Assembly: GCF_003286085.1 (NCBI RefSeq)
Contig: NW_020825313.1
Span: 3,658,001 to 3,722,000, forward strand
Reading direction: 5' to 3'
Source of the DNA: Drosophila persimilis
Taxonomy: Eukaryota; Arthropoda; Insecta; Diptera; Drosophilidae
Length of the DNA stretch: 64,000 nucleotides
Shown here one piece after another: positions 53,038 to 63,620 of this stretch; the first letter of the stretch is position 1; each line of letters starts with the position of its first letter. A program made the translations under genes and the position numbers. The notes under the pieces were generated by a model. It searched no databases, was not told the origin of the DNA, and was given only the letters and a program-made list of their open reading frames with translations.

Positions 53038-53560
53038 TTAACAATATCATTATTTAACCATACGGAAGAAATGGATACGTTTTGAAACGAATTACAATTT
53101 TTAAGAAAAAGTCATCATGATTTAAAAGGACTTAAGTTCTATTATGTATTCGGACATGCGACCTCGATCAGTCGGAATTGGTTTAATGATATGCCATAAG
53201 AAAAATTAAAGTAGCTCGAAGATTCCCTACCCACTGTAATTGACTGTAAATGATTATCGGTACTTGTAATTATAGAATGGTCAAACATGAACATATTATT
53301 GTACATGTTCACTTATGTAACCAAAAAACCTATCTCTAAAGAAATCACTTAAAGTAGAAAAGTTATGACAAAAAAACACATGTGGAGAAAACTCTTAACC
53401 AATGCTGTCCTAAAATAACACTTATGTAAGCATTCACTCAAATTGCCTGCTTGCATTACGAAATTGTATCTCATGCCTCATTGTAAAATCACATATAGGG
53501 TTCTGATTTTAAGTTAAAATTTAGTTTGAATTTACAACTACTCGTAAAAGTCTAGACTTT
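53038..53560. other. AT-rich spacer
   Basis: No gene, repeat partner or RNA recognised. Confidence 0.4.
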
Positions 53561-54890
53561 TCATTTAACTCTCTCCATTTTAGCTCAATGGTTTTTCTGC
53601 AGGTATAGAGGGCCACCGTGGGCCTCTTTACTCTATCCTCTTTCCCAGTTTCCAATCGAACTTTCTATCGAAGCTTAGGCCCAGATACTTAGCATTGTTG
53701 CTGAAGGCTAGCGCTTTCCCACAGAGTTTTTGGGGAATAAGTGCCGGAACTTTGTACTTCCTAGTGAAAAGCACAAGTTCCGTCTTAGACGCATTTGTTT
53801 GCCTATTTTAACGTCTGATGAAATTTGACAGTGAATGGTAAGCAACATCGTCCGCATACGCCACCACGCGGCAACCACCCCCTCTATCTCCCGCAGCAGT
53901 TCGTTCAATGCCGCATTTCATAGGAGGGGCGAGAGAACTCCGTCTGAGATTAGATTGAGCGGAGTACTCGCCATGAGATGCAGATCTAGAAGCCGTTCCA
54001 TCGTCGTTCCATCGAAATCTTTGGGGCAGTGAGGAAGGGCGTGCCTGCCTTGGGAATGAAAACGACTTTGGTCTGAAGGTGTTAGGGATGAGCCAATTAA
54101 TGGCTTTTTGTCCGGCGTGGATCAGTTGAGCAGGGAAGACGCCATCTGGTCCCGCAGACTTCTAGGGTTTTAGACATTTGATCGCCCAGGAAATGTTGTT
54201 CTGGATTAGCAGGTTCAGGATAGCACTTAAGGCAACAGAAGGAGGCACGAAGTAGTTAGGTCTCTTTTCATCGCAGCCAGGGAAGTAGGTGTTCAGGAGA
54301 AGATTTAGCGAGTCATTGCTGGATGTTGTCCAAGACTGGTCGGCGTTCTTCAGGTAGCCCGATTTCTCGATTTCTCTGCAGAACTTACGCCAGGAAGCGC
54401 GTTTGGATTTTCTGAGTTTTTTTTTTGGCCCTATATTCGGCCCTGTTCTGCTCAACATTCACAGCCATTGTGGAAGAGTCTCCGGGAGACTTTCCGGAGT
54501 TCCCATAGTTTTGGAATACACCATTCTGGTTTCTTCCGGCCCTTGGTTTTGACAGAGGGGCAGGATTTATCGATCGCCTCACTGCAGGCGTCGGTAAATA
54601 TTTTAACGAGGCGGGTCGTGGCCTCTCTGGAAATCTCCTCCTTAGGTGGAGACTCCGGGAGAACATGGCAAAGGTGATCAGAAAACCGAGTCCAGCTTGT
54701 CCGCATGAGGTTCCAGAGTTCCAGAGTTCCCGTACCTGTGGTCCGATAAGGAGTGTTCATCCAGGACCCTCAAGGATACAATTTTCCTCTGTATCTCATG
54801 AGAGTCAAGATTGAGGCTCAGGACCTCCTTATGACTTGTAATAATAAAGTTGGGATAATTTCACTGGCTAAAAATTACCATCTGAGTTCA
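53560..54890 (-). pseudogene. LOA-type LINE fragment 2
   Basis: Reverse-strand traces of endonuclease linker and RT in many frames: TKGRKKPEWCIPKLWELRKV (54570-54510), ASWRKFCREIEKSGYLKNAD (54390-54330), FLGDQMSKTLEVCGTRWRLP near 54190, and the YADD-like VAYADDVAYH near 53850, then ASKTELVLFTRKYKVPALIP. The same layout (PSxRPRGEKE..., KTELVFLQKKN) is present in the LINE at 37775, so it is a related but distinct element. Heavily decayed. Confidence 0.7.
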
Positions 54891-54895
54891 TATAT

Positions 54896-56730
54896 GGACG
54901 TTGACATGCAATGACTGCATCTATCAAGAGGCGATGCAATTACTGCACCGTCAAGTGGCCCGTGTGACACCAGCAGAAGGCTGTTACGCGCGGATCCCAG
55001 GCAAAACGCAGCCCTCCTCCCGCCCAACCGACCGAGGGGCGCTGCCGCATGACGCGCGGTACGTAGCCGAACCAAACGCGAGCATGCAAGAAAGATAGAT
55101 ATTAGACTAACATTCGAGGAAAATTAGCACTAAACTTATTAAGAAATTAAGCATGCAATAAAATACAAAATACAAATACCACTACAATTACTAATTACTA
55201 GAAAGGTGTGTAAGGATTAGTAATTTAATAAGAGGAAGAGAATTAGTGGAGGATATAATATGGTAGAGGGAATTATAATCCGAGCATAAGACCCTAAACG
55301 GTTCATGCAAGAAATAATTCGATCTACAAAGTGGAAGGAACAACGGTATAAAGTTTCTAGTCAGTCTAATAGGAATCGTGAAGTTTTTGCGGCTCAACAG
55401 ATCAGGGCTGTCTATGTCACCCCTGATCAAGTTGTGCATAAATATCACACCAAGCATTTTTCTACGGTTAACTAAGGATGGGAGGTTTACTAATAATAGT
55501 CTACTAGAGTAAGATGGGAGTCTTACACCCGCATCCCAGTTAAGGCCCCGCAGAGCAAAGAGTAAAAAGTTTTTCTGTACTGATTCTATACGGTCCTGGT
55601 GTACTTTGTACTGAGGGCACCATACACAGGAGCCGTATTCTAAGATCGGACGAACAAGCGAGGTATAGAGAGTCTTTGTTATATAGGGGTCGTCAAATTC
55701 CTTTGACCACCTCTTTATAAACCCAAGCACGCCCATGGCCTTATTTACCATGGTAGAAATGTGTTCGGAAAACTTTAACTTGGGGTCTAACATAACACCC
55801 AGATCATCCACCAGGGTAATTCTCTCAAGAAAACCCCCAAATAGGGTGTAGGGAGCCAACAAAGGGCTAGAACGATGAAATGTCATAACTTTGCATTTCG
55901 AGGCATTAAGGTGTAACAAGTTTGCACAACACCATGACTGAAAGCTATTGAGATCGGATTGCAAGCGAGAATGAAATGAAATGTCCTTGTACTGGACACA
56001 GAGTTTAACATCATCCGCATACATAAGTACTCGAGAGTATGTTAATACTGAAGGCAAGTCATTAATAAAGAGTGTGAAGAGTAAGGGGCCTAGATGGCTG
56101 CCCTGTGGTACTCCCGAAGAAACCTTTACTGGTAAAGAGAGGGAGTTTTTGAAGAGGACTCTTTGAGACCTAGAACAAAGATAGCTAGAAATCCATCTCA
56201 GGAGGTTGGGCGGAAACCCTAAAAGGTCAAGTTTATGTGCTAAAAGGGAATGGTTTACAGAGTCGAATGCTTTACTAAAGTCGGTGTAAATAACATCCGT
56301 CTGTAAGTTACCTTGAAAGCCTTTAATAATGAAAGAGGTAAACTCTAACAAGTTCGTGGTGGTTGATCGCCGCCTTATAAATCCATGCTGAGTTGGAGAT
56401 ATAAGTGACTTGCAGAGATGTTGCAAGTGCGGAGTTAAAACCTTCTCAAACAATTTGGGAAGAGCGGATAACTTTGCTATACCTCTATAATTTTTTGCAT
56501 CAGACTTGCTACCTTTTTTATGGAGAGGAATTATAAACGATTCCTTCCAGATTGGGGGGAAGCAAGAGGAATCAATGGACAGGGTGAATAGTTTAAGCAA
56601 TGGTCCACACAGAGCCTCGGCGCAGTACCTGAGTACACAACCTGGAACCCCGTCTGGACCCGGTGAAAACACCGGCTTAACTAGTCGAAGATCTTGAAGT
56701 AGGGACTATTCATTTAACAAGGGACTGAAA
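54896..56730 (-). mobile_element. Jockey/CR1-like LINE, 5'-truncated, with long open RT
   Basis: Contains the RT gene (56672-55191) and a 3' untranslated region ending GCATGTCAACGTCC at 54896. The shorter copy at 16858-17779 ends at the same base. The endonuclease and ORF1 are absent. Upstream, FSPLLNE, a stop and SLLQDLRLVKPV continue the RT frame for a further ~20 codons. Confidence 0.85.
55191..56672 (-). CDS. LINE reverse transcriptase, 493-residue open frame
   Basis: Motifs in order: MFSPGPDGVPGCVLRYCAEA; PLHKKGSKSDAKNYRGIAKL; QHGFIRRRSTTTNLLEF; VIYTDFSKAFDSVNHSLL (first catalytic Asp); SGVPQGSHLGPLLFTLFIND; VLMYADDVKLCVQ (catalytic YADD); LNASKCKVMTFHR; DDLGVMLDPKLKF. The C-terminal part (VRPILEYGSCVWCPQYKVHQ, RIESVQKNFLLFALR) is typical of jockey/CR1-superfamily LINEs. 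All RT catalytic residues are present and the frame is uninterrupted from the finger domain to the stop. As the 5' end is truncated, the start Met is not the natural start. Confidence 0.85.
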   Translation of the reverse strand: MFSPGPDGVPGCVLRYCAEALCGPLLKLFTLSIDSSCFPPIWKESFIIPLHKKGSKSDAKNYRGIAKLSALPKLFEKVLTPHLQHLCKSLISPTQHGFIRRRSTTTNLLEFTSFIIKGFQGNLQTDVIYTDFSKAFDSVNHSLLAHKLDLLGFPPNLLRWISSYLCSRSQRVLFKNSLSLPVKVSSGVPQGSHLGPLLFTLFINDLPSVLTYSRVLMYADDVKLCVQYKDISFHSRLQSDLNSFQSWCCANLLHLNASKCKVMTFHRSSPLLAPYTLFGGFLERITLVDDLGVMLDPKLKFSEHISTMVNKAMGVLGFIKRWSKEFDDPYITKTLYTSLVRPILEYGSCVWCPQYKVHQDRIESVQKNFLLFALRGLNWDAGVRLPSYSSRLLLVNLPSLVNRRKMLGVIFMHNLIRGDIDSPDLLSRKNFTIPIRLTRNFIPLFLPLCRSNYFLHEPFRVLCSDYNSLYHIISSTNSLPLIKLLILTHLSSN

Positions 56731-57161
56731 ATGCCGTTCGACCTCGGTAATCCGTATGGGTACGGTTGACCAGAGTAGCGTTCCTCAGAATAGGTGGTTT
56801 AGAAAGAAGATAACTAAAAAGGTACTTACCTCGTTCGTGTGTGTCAGTACTTTCCAAATGACAAATGAAATCGCAACGCACTATAAGTCCGACTTCCTTT
56901 GACACGCAGTCTGCGATGACGCCGCTGCCTTGTTACATCCTCCACCCTAGCCGCCTTCCGATCGGCTGTAGGAAGGTGGGGATTGCATACCTGCAGTAGC
57001 CTCTTGATCTCCGGCTATGCAGGCTTCGCCGAGATCCACTCTCTGGCCCTCGGTCTGATGGGACATCTTCCCATTTTACGGCTCCCAGCTTGGCCCCTGG
57101 AAACTTCATCTCAGAACATTTCACACTCCAGTTTCAAGAAGAACTGGAATTCCAAAAAAAT
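56731..57161. other. Unassigned DNA with reverse-strand open frames
   Basis: The reverse frames 56905-56714 (EVGLIVRCDFICHLESTDTH) and 57124-56933 (KLGAVKWEDVPSDRGPESGS) are not recognised. GC content is higher than in the AT-rich spacers, so they may be remains of another element. Confidence 0.3.
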
Positions 57162-57561
57162 CAGCCAGGCTCCGTTTTTCACATTCCGTTTTCCGATTTA
57201 CTTTTGAATACACATAAATTGGGGCTTCCGTTTTCACATTCCGCAAGATTTATTCGTTTTCAAAACGAAAACATTTTCGTTGACGAAATGAAAAGTGAAC
57301 GGCATTTTATACAACGAAACGAAAAAAGTAAAAAAATAGATGAGTTATTGATGCATTAACATAAACTTGACACCTATATCAGGGTAATTAACATTTGCTT
57401 TATTTATAAATAATTTTATTTTAACCCACCCTCAAATTTGGCTCGGAAATTGGCTAGTGCAAACGGCAAAATATGTGAAAACTGGAGAGCCTTAAAACGA
57501 AAACGAAATGTTTTGGCTGAAACCGTAATACGCAAAAGTAAATGAAAAACGGAGCCTGCCT
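57162..57561. mobile_element. CAG-ended MITE, copy 3, internally deleted
   Basis: Same termini as copies 1 and 2 (CAGCCAGGCTCC and AAAAACGGAGCCTGCCT). About 220 internal bases, including the AACAGCTGACGC region, are missing and the left end has lost a CACAAAAG segment. Confidence 0.8.
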
Positions 57562-57635
57562 AAATAATTTATTAATTTTTTTTTTTATAAAAAAATTACT
57601 TATAATGGGCCTAGAAAAACATTTTGTACACCAAA

Positions 57636-57905
57636 CTTAACTTATCTCGTATGTACATATGGGGATGCTTGGGCGAACGATTGATGCGAGGATGTTAATC
57701 TAATAGCTGCGACGATTAGCTCAAGACTGACTATGCAAGGGCTGACGGGCCAAATTGCCGGGCCCTATGCAGCAAGCTTAGAAGCGGGCGAGAGAGTACG
57801 AGAGATTGCGATATAAAGAGACAAAAGAATTCCACTGCATGTGCATATGCGGTAGCAAATGGTCTTTACAGTGGGGGCATTGGAAATGACAACAACAAAA
57901 TGCAT
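57636..57905 (-). repeat. 3' LTR of BEL element H, truncated
   Basis: AACTTATCTCGTATGTACAT through GATGCGAGGATGTTAATCTA and GCATGTGCATATGCGGTAGC to ATGCATTTCCTTT matches 62577-62868 with few differences. On the reverse strand a GGGGGGAGTATATTGGG purine tract lies about 55 bases before it. Confidence 0.8.
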
Positions 57906-57929
57906 TTCCTTTGGGCCGCACCACTGGCA

Positions 57930-59522
57930 ATAATTTACAATATTTAAGCTGCTTGACCCAATATACTCCCCCCCGTTGGAAGCCGGACTTTCAACAGCAT
58001 CTTTAAGGGGCAGCAGGCACAGCTTGTTGACGGCGCGCTTGGTGATTCCAGATGACGTCTTCAGCACAGCAACTCGGGAAACGCCATCTCGTCCAGGCAA
58101 AAGCTCGACCACTCTCGCCAGTGGCCACTTCATGGGAGGAAGATTCTCATCCTTGACAAGAACCAAATCTGCGACTGCTAAACTGGGCTTCGCAGTGCGC
58201 CATTTTGAGCGCTGCTGCAGGGACGTTATGTACTCCTCCTTCCACCGGGACCAAAAGAGCTGCTGCAGGTACGAAACGCGCTGCCAGCCGTCCAACCGAT
58301 CGAAGTTTAGCTGCGTGACGTCAGGCTCAGCGAACGAAGCAGGAGGGCCACCATTCAAGAAATGCGCTGGAGTTAGAACATCTAGATCGGCAGGGCTCTC
58401 TGAAATTGAAACTAAAGGTCTTGAGTTAATCACTGCCGTGATGTGGCACAACAGCGTCCGCAGCTCGTCAAATTCAAGAACCGAGTTGCCTATCGCACGG
58501 TCTTCACTGCAGCCTCCCATAGACCACCAAAATGAGGGGAGCGCGGAGGAATGAAATGCCAGTCCATAGCCTCGACCAAGCAAAAATCCAGCAGCTCCTT
58601 CTGATGGTCATCGCTGAGGACCAGGCGCTTTAACTCCATCAGGTCATTCTTGGCGCCGACAAAATTGGTTGCGTTGTCTGACCAAATTTGCCGCGGCTTT
58701 CGTCTGGTACATATGAAGCGCTTTAGTCCATGTAGAAAAGCAACTGTGGATAAGACTTTTATAAGCTCCAGATGAACAGCCTTGGTAGCGAAACAAATGA
58801 TGACGCAGACGTAGCACTTAATTGTAGCCTTGTTGCGTGCCTCCGGTTTGTAGAAAAACGGCCCACAAAAGTCCACGCCTGTGATCTCAAAGGCATGAGA
58901 ACCATCGAGCCGCTCCTTTGAAAGATCCGCCTTAATATGCTGCAATACCCTGGGCTTCAGTCGATAGCATCTTACGCACTTGTTTACTGCCTTGTTTACC
59001 GTTTTCCTCCCCCCAATAGGCCAATATTGGGATCGAATTTCCAAGCAACGCTCGAGGACCAGCGTGCAGATTTCGCTCATGAAAATGGGAGATTATTGCA
59101 AGAGTCAGTGGATGGCTGCTGGGCAAGATGATTGGATGACGGCCATCAAAATCCAACGAAGAGTTCTTCAGTCGATCCATGAATGGCGATAACGATGCGA
59201 TTGAGCTCGATGAGGAAACTGCTCCCTTTGCCCGCAGTGACTTCATGTCCTCCCATAGCTGAGTACGCTGGACTAGTCGTAGCAATACCTGGGTTCCATG
59301 TTCAATGTCTGAGACAGTGAGTCCGGGGTGAGTCCGAATCCGGTTGCAAAACTTGTGAATGTCTCCGAAAACGCGTTGCAAAGAAGCAAATGAATTCGCA
59401 TACTTGGAATCAGCAACAATGTCCATGTATGGCGATTTAACCAGAAGAGCCTTCCGACGGCCTATCAGGTAGCACAGTGGGTGGCCAGTCATCTGTGGAG
59501 CCGCAAAGAAATAGAGGACCAT
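57930..59522 (-). pseudogene. BEL/Pao integrase, element H
   Basis: The zinc-binding part is in 59522-58932 (IILPSSHPLTLAIISHFHER and NLHAGPRALLG). The core, 59080-58490, has CVRCYRLKPRVLQH, FEITGVDFCGPFFYKPEARN (first Asp), WSDNATNFVGAKNDLMELKR (second Asp) and HFGGLWEAAVKTVR (Glu), so the DDE triad is intact. After a frameshift near 58500, 58583-57930 gives INSRPLVSISESPADLDVLT, WSRWKEEYITSLQQRSKWRT and VAVLKTSSGITKRAVNKLCL, the C-terminal domain. Confidence 0.85.
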
Positions 59523-60134
59523 GAGCCCAAACCATGAGGTGACTCATGCAGCTCAGTCGGATGAGCCCCTCGAGACCGAATGTCGGCTGGGTTTAAAGCT
59601 GTGGGAACATAGCACCATTCCATTTTTTCGGTCATTTCCTGAATCGTTGACAGTCTATTTGCAACAAAAATATTAAATCTTGACGGCTCGTCCCGAATCC
59701 AAGAGAGCGTAACGGCAGAAGACATTCATTCCAGCTATCTCAGATATGAACCTAGCCAGCAACTCCGCACCACAAAGCTCCAACTTTGGTACTGTAAGTG
59801 TCTTCAAAGGAGCCACACGAGATTAGGCACAAAGTAAGTGACTGCTGGAGTGCTGACCCTTGGCCACGACATAAATGCATGCACCATAATGCAGCGTAGA
59901 GTCTGGAAGGAGTAGAAGCCGAGGAAATTCAAGTCGACGAATCTGACCAAAAATGGTGCATATTTCCTGCCACTCGGTGTTCAGTGCGACTGGAAGGCTT
60001 TCATCCCAGGACAACTTCTCTTGGCACAAACGCTGGAGAAAGATTTTGGATTTAGTAATTACGGGACCAGCTACGCCGAGAGGATCGTAGAATCGCGCTA
60101 TGCATGACAAAACAGAGCGCCTGTAGGAATTCAA
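59490..60134 (-). pseudogene. BEL/Pao RT thumb and RNase H, element H
   Basis: 60134-59823 reads RRSVLSCIARFYDPLGVAGP and LSWDESLPVALNTEW (RT thumb), then DSTLHYGACIYVVAKGQHSS from RNase H, where the leading ADAS is altered. After a gap with shifts, 59725-59489 has SAVTLSWIRDEPSRFNIFVA and WCYVPTALNPADIRSRGAHP. The middle of RNase H is partly lost. Confidence 0.75.
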
Positions 60135-60830
60135 AGAAGATTGAAGGGCCGAGAACGAAAATAATAGTGGATCAGAAACCGGATACCATCAAGTCCTAAA
60201 GTTTTAGTCACATGGCTGCCATCGTCGAACTTCAAAAATGTTTCCTCGTCCTCTTCCGGAACTCCATCCAGCACAGCAGGGACGTTCGAACACCATTTCC
60301 TCAATCTGAACTGACCTCTAGACAAAATTCCAGTAGTTTGCTCCCGAATTCGGATAGCCTCTTCCTAAGAGCTGGCTCCAGATATCAAGTCATCCACGTA
60401 GAAGTCACGGCGAAGGATTTCAGCTCCAACTGGAAACGCCATCTGCTCGTCCATTGCCAACTGATGCATCGCTCGCACAGATAAATAGGAGGCAGACTTC
60501 GTCCCATAAGTAACGGTGTCCAATTGAAACACACGCAAGTCTTCTTCCCTGGAGTTTCTCCACAGAATACACTGCAAGTTGCTATCACAACGATACATCT
60601 TACAGACATCTCCCGTAATCGCAACGGAGTATGACCGAAATCGAGCAAGAATATGAAACAGTTTGGGATGGATTACGGGACCAGCCATTAAAACGTCGTT
60701 CAGGGAATATCCAGATGAGGTTGAAGCGGATCCATCAAAAACGACGCGAAGCTTGGTCGTAGAACTATCTTCCTTCATGACACAATGATGAGGCAAAAAA
60801 TATCGTCAGTTGCTGATTGACTGGGCAGAA
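60131..60830 (-). pseudogene. BEL/Pao reverse transcriptase palm, element H
   Basis: 60796-60365 reads TKLRVVFDGSASTSSGYSLN, MAGPVIHPKLFHILARFRSY, VAITGDVCKMYRCDSNLQCI and RRDFYVDDLISGASS. The YVDD box is intact. A stop near 60365 and a shift lead to 60325-60131 (NVPAVLDGVPEEDEETFLKF, KTLGLDGIRFLIHYYF), where the family usually has KTLGLxW. Confidence 0.8.
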
Positions 60831-60833
60831 ACC

Positions 60834-61700
60834 TCAGACATATGGCCCAAAATCAAGGTACTCCTTTATAAATGCTGCATACTGAGATTTAACATCAGGG
60901 CGACGATCTAACTTTCTCTCAAGGGTCAGGAATCTGCGAAGCGCTTGATTGTAAGATTCTCCAAGGAGATCCAAATTATATTTTGCTGGCAGCCGAACAC
61001 AATAATCGCCTTTATGTAGTCGACGGAAATGCTGCACAAAGTGTGCTTCACAATCTAGCTCTTCTTTGGTAGACTTTACTATTGGTTCGATGCAATTTTC
61101 TACATCCCAAAACCTCCGAAGAAGCACCTCAAGCCGGTCCTCTGGACTATTATCCTTAGCAGCTACGACCCGAGCGCAAGAGACCATTAGCGAGGAACCT
61201 TTTAAACGCGAACAACCTCCAGACACGACCCATCCCAAGCGCGTTTTCTGAATTAAAGACAATCCTGGCAGTAGCTTGACCTGACCAACACACAGGACTT
61301 CGAAAAACAGACTTGCGCCAATTAGCAAATCGACGCGCTGCGGCTTATAAAACTCCGGATCAGCTAGTGGTATGTTCCATTGAATGTTCCAGTTTTGAGT
61401 GTCAATTCCAAAGCTTGGCTGTCGATCGGTTATGCTAGAGGCTACAATGGCAGTGATGAGAGTTGAGTAATCCAATGAGCGAGAGTGCAGGCTAACGTTG
61501 ACCGAAAATCCATCCGTGACGAAGCTAGAGTCGCCTATTCCCGAGACTGCAGTCGATGATTTCATTTTTCGAAGCTGAAGCTGATTCGCGAAACGAGAAG
61601 TTATTAGATGCAACTGGGAGCCGGAATCCAGCAACGCTCGGCAGGGAACTAAAACTTCGGAACGATTTTTGACTAAGACCGTGGCCGTGTCAAGTAGAAC
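60834..61700 (-). CDS. BEL/Pao aspartic protease and RT N-terminus, element H
   Basis: The 266-residue frame starts in the protease: RALLDSGSQLHLITSRFANQ (catalytic Asp in DSGS is present; the frame is open further upstream to about 61700 as LVKNRSEVLVP). It continues through WNIPLADPEFYKPQRVDLLI, GASLFFEVLCVGQ and TRLGWVVSGGC, then the RT N-terminal block FRRLHKGDYCVRLPAKYNLD and RRFLTLERKLDRRPDVKSQY. It stops at 60834 in DFGPYV, where a one-base shift separates it from the palm. Confidence 0.85.
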   Translation of the reverse strand, partial: VLLDTATVLVKNRSEVLVPCRALLDSGSQLHLITSRFANQLQLRKMKSSTAVSGIGDSSFVTDGFSVNVSLHSRSLDYSTLITAIVASSITDRQPSFGIDTQNWNIQWNIPLADPEFYKPQRVDLLIGASLFFEVLCVGQVKLLPGLSLIQKTRLGWVVSGGCSRLKGSSLMVSCARVVAAKDNSPEDRLEVLLRRFWDVENCIEPIVKSTKEELDCEAHFVQHFRRLHKGDYCVRLPAKYNLDLLGESYNQALRRFLTLERKLDRRPDVKSQYAAFIKEYLDFGPYV

Positions 61701-62200
61701 AACACCATTCCTGAGATCTTGGGCAATAAGGGCAGACGAGGTAGACGCTGAAGTAGAGGGCTCAGTGGTATGCTCAGACGGCGTAGACTCAGACAGCGCA
61801 GACTGAGATGGAGTATACGGGGTCGTTGAATCGCTCTTCTCACTTCTCTTGGCTCGCTGGATCCAGTTTTCTGAGAAGCTCCTGCCCGACGATCCAATTC
61901 CTCAAGCTCGCCGTGAAACATCTCAAATTTGCCGATCAACTTCTCGACTTGCTCTTTCTTTACAACGAGCATGTTGTAGTTACAGTCCGACGACTCATTC
62001 TGCCAAGCGGTAGCTAACCTTTTCATATTCTCGCATAATTCCGTTGACTTAAGCTTCAAAAAAGAAACCCTGTTTTGCTCACTGGTCATTGAAATTTCGT
62101 TATCAGTATTAATTTCCATGGTAGCGGCAGCGTTAGCAGAAAGACCAACGTCTCTAGCGGGAAGATGATCGCAAAGAGTAACACGAGCAATAGACGACAA
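61673..62200 (-). pseudogene. BEL/Pao Gag N-terminus, element H, capsid and zinc knuckles deleted
   Basis: The likely start is MEINTDNEISMTSEQNRVSF at 62117, then helical sequence (LCENMKRLATAWQNE, KLIGKFEMFHGELEELDRRA). About 65 residues later the frame runs into Ser/Thr-rich linker and, by a shift near 61800, directly into the protease. No FSG...W capsid motif and no zinc knuckles are present, so about 300 residues are missing. Confidence 0.7.
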
Positions 62201-62461
62201 GAACCGAGCCCAGCAAGCGAACAGCTATGTACGAACTGTATATACAAAGGTGACCGGTGTAAGAAACGTTTCTGGCGGGAAGATGACCGAAAAGAGAAGC
62301 GCAAGCCAACAGCTACGTGCACTACCGAATATGCAAGGGAGGCCGGTGTATATATATATGGATAACTTACGTGGTCGATGACACTGGTTGAGATGGCAAT
62401 TAGTTTAGATCTTTGAATGCTATATTAGTTTGTGATTGCACTGATGGATTATTTATTGCAC

Positions 62462-62482
62462 AATCACGTCGGTGTCACCAAA
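62462..62482 (-). other. Primer binding site of BEL element H
   Basis: The reverse strand reads TTTGGTGACACCGACGTGAT directly next to the LTR end (TAACA). This is the usual BEL position for the tRNA 3'-end match, as in element B. Confidence 0.6.
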
Positions 62483-62868
62483 TGTTAAGCTATTAAGCGT
62501 TTTTAATAACTGTTTAAATTTTGCAGTTAATGAAAGTGGAGAGGTTGTATATAATTCACAATTTATTTGCATATGTAAACGAACTTATCGCGTATGTACA
62601 TTTGGGGATGATTGGGCGAACGATTGATGCGAGGATGTTAATCTAATAGCTGCGACGATTAGCTCAAGACTGACTATGCAAGGGCTGACGGGCCAAATTG
62701 CCGGGCCCTATCCAGCAAGCTTAGACGCGAGCGAGAGAGTAGGATAGCCAGAGAGCGTTAGAGCTGCTCGGGGCCGCTGTTAAGAATTCCGCTGCATGTG
62801 CATATGCGGTAGCAAATGGGCTTTGCAGTGGGAGCATTGGAAATGACAACAAAATGCATTTCCTTTGA
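62483..62868 (-). repeat. 5' LTR of BEL element H
   Basis: On the plus strand it runs from TGTTAAGCTATTAAGCG to ATGCATTTCCTTT. Shared with the 3' LTR except for the missing part there and an extra GCCAGAGAGCGTTAGAGCTG segment here. Confidence 0.8.
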
Positions 62869-63400
62869 GACGAATCTCTGATCCGCAAGCATAATTTTGA
62901 GTGCCGAAAATGATATCTCAACACTAACTTGTGTCGCAGGAACTGTGTACACCACTTTGGCCATCTGGTATAAGTTAGGGAAAAGGTATCGTTGCTCCTC
63001 CCAATACTCCATGATATTGGAGGTCAAGCAAATATACTATTGGAGTATAGCCAACATTTTAGCATATCCTTTCTCGATGAGGTCTGCTCGCTCTCCATCT
63101 ACAGTTTCGTCCTCTGAAGCTGCACTAGTCTGAAATGTTAATTATTATTATGTCATATATAAATGATATACTAAATGATATAAATACTAACGGGTTCTTT
63201 CCAATTAAAAAGCTGCAAAAAAGGTGCTTTTATTGAGATCTGGCGAGCATTAGGTTCTGCACCAATAATCGTTTTATTCGTGGATCCAACTAGGTACTAC
63301 AAACGATTGCATCGCACCCCAAATGACTCTCTTCCCTATCACGGATGCACTGGCTCAAAGCTTGGCTTTCAGTGAAACTTGCTGCTGCAACAGTGATCTT
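62869..63400 (-). pseudogene. hAT transposase C-terminus
   Basis: The reverse strand at 63027-62860 reads NIMEYWEEQRYLFPNLYQMA, VPATQVSVEISFSALKIMLA and DQRFVSK, the hAT dimerisation domain (YW...FP.L...A...L.vPAtqvsvErsFS). Upstream are ASEDETVDGERADLIEKGYA and, across a possible short intron (acceptor TTTCAG near 63132), VDPRIKRLLVQNLMLARSQ, which recalls the FLDPRxK box before this domain. There are several stops. Element H cuts off the end of the gene. Confidence 0.75.
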
Positions 63401-63620
63401 GAGCTCCAGCCATAGCTCGTAGATGTCACCCATGAATAATTGCTTTGTAACTTTGATGTGGCAAGGTACGCCGGTTCCAGGGTATTAACAAGCCTTTTCA
63501 AGCAACCCCAATTGCCAGACCGCTTATTAGAGTCGCCGGTGTTACTACACCAGCGAACGACTCTAGGATCAGTGTTGTTGAGGAGGTGCCATCCGGGCTG
63601 CCACAGTAGTCCCCCTGAAA
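63400..63620. other. Short spacer
   Basis: Contains two nearby GAGTCG(C/T)...CCAGCGAACGACTCT words; no gene recognised. Confidence 0.3.

Larger units (their letters stand above)
57636..62868 (-). mobile_element. BEL/Pao LTR retrotransposon H with both LTRs, gag-deleted
   Basis: Reverse order: 5' LTR (62483-62868), primer site, short Gag, protease, RT, RNase H, integrase, 3' LTR (57636-57905). The right edge falls inside a hAT transposase gene, so H inserted there or was joined to it. The 3' LTR lacks its last ~150 bases. Frames are broken at several points. Confidence 0.9.
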
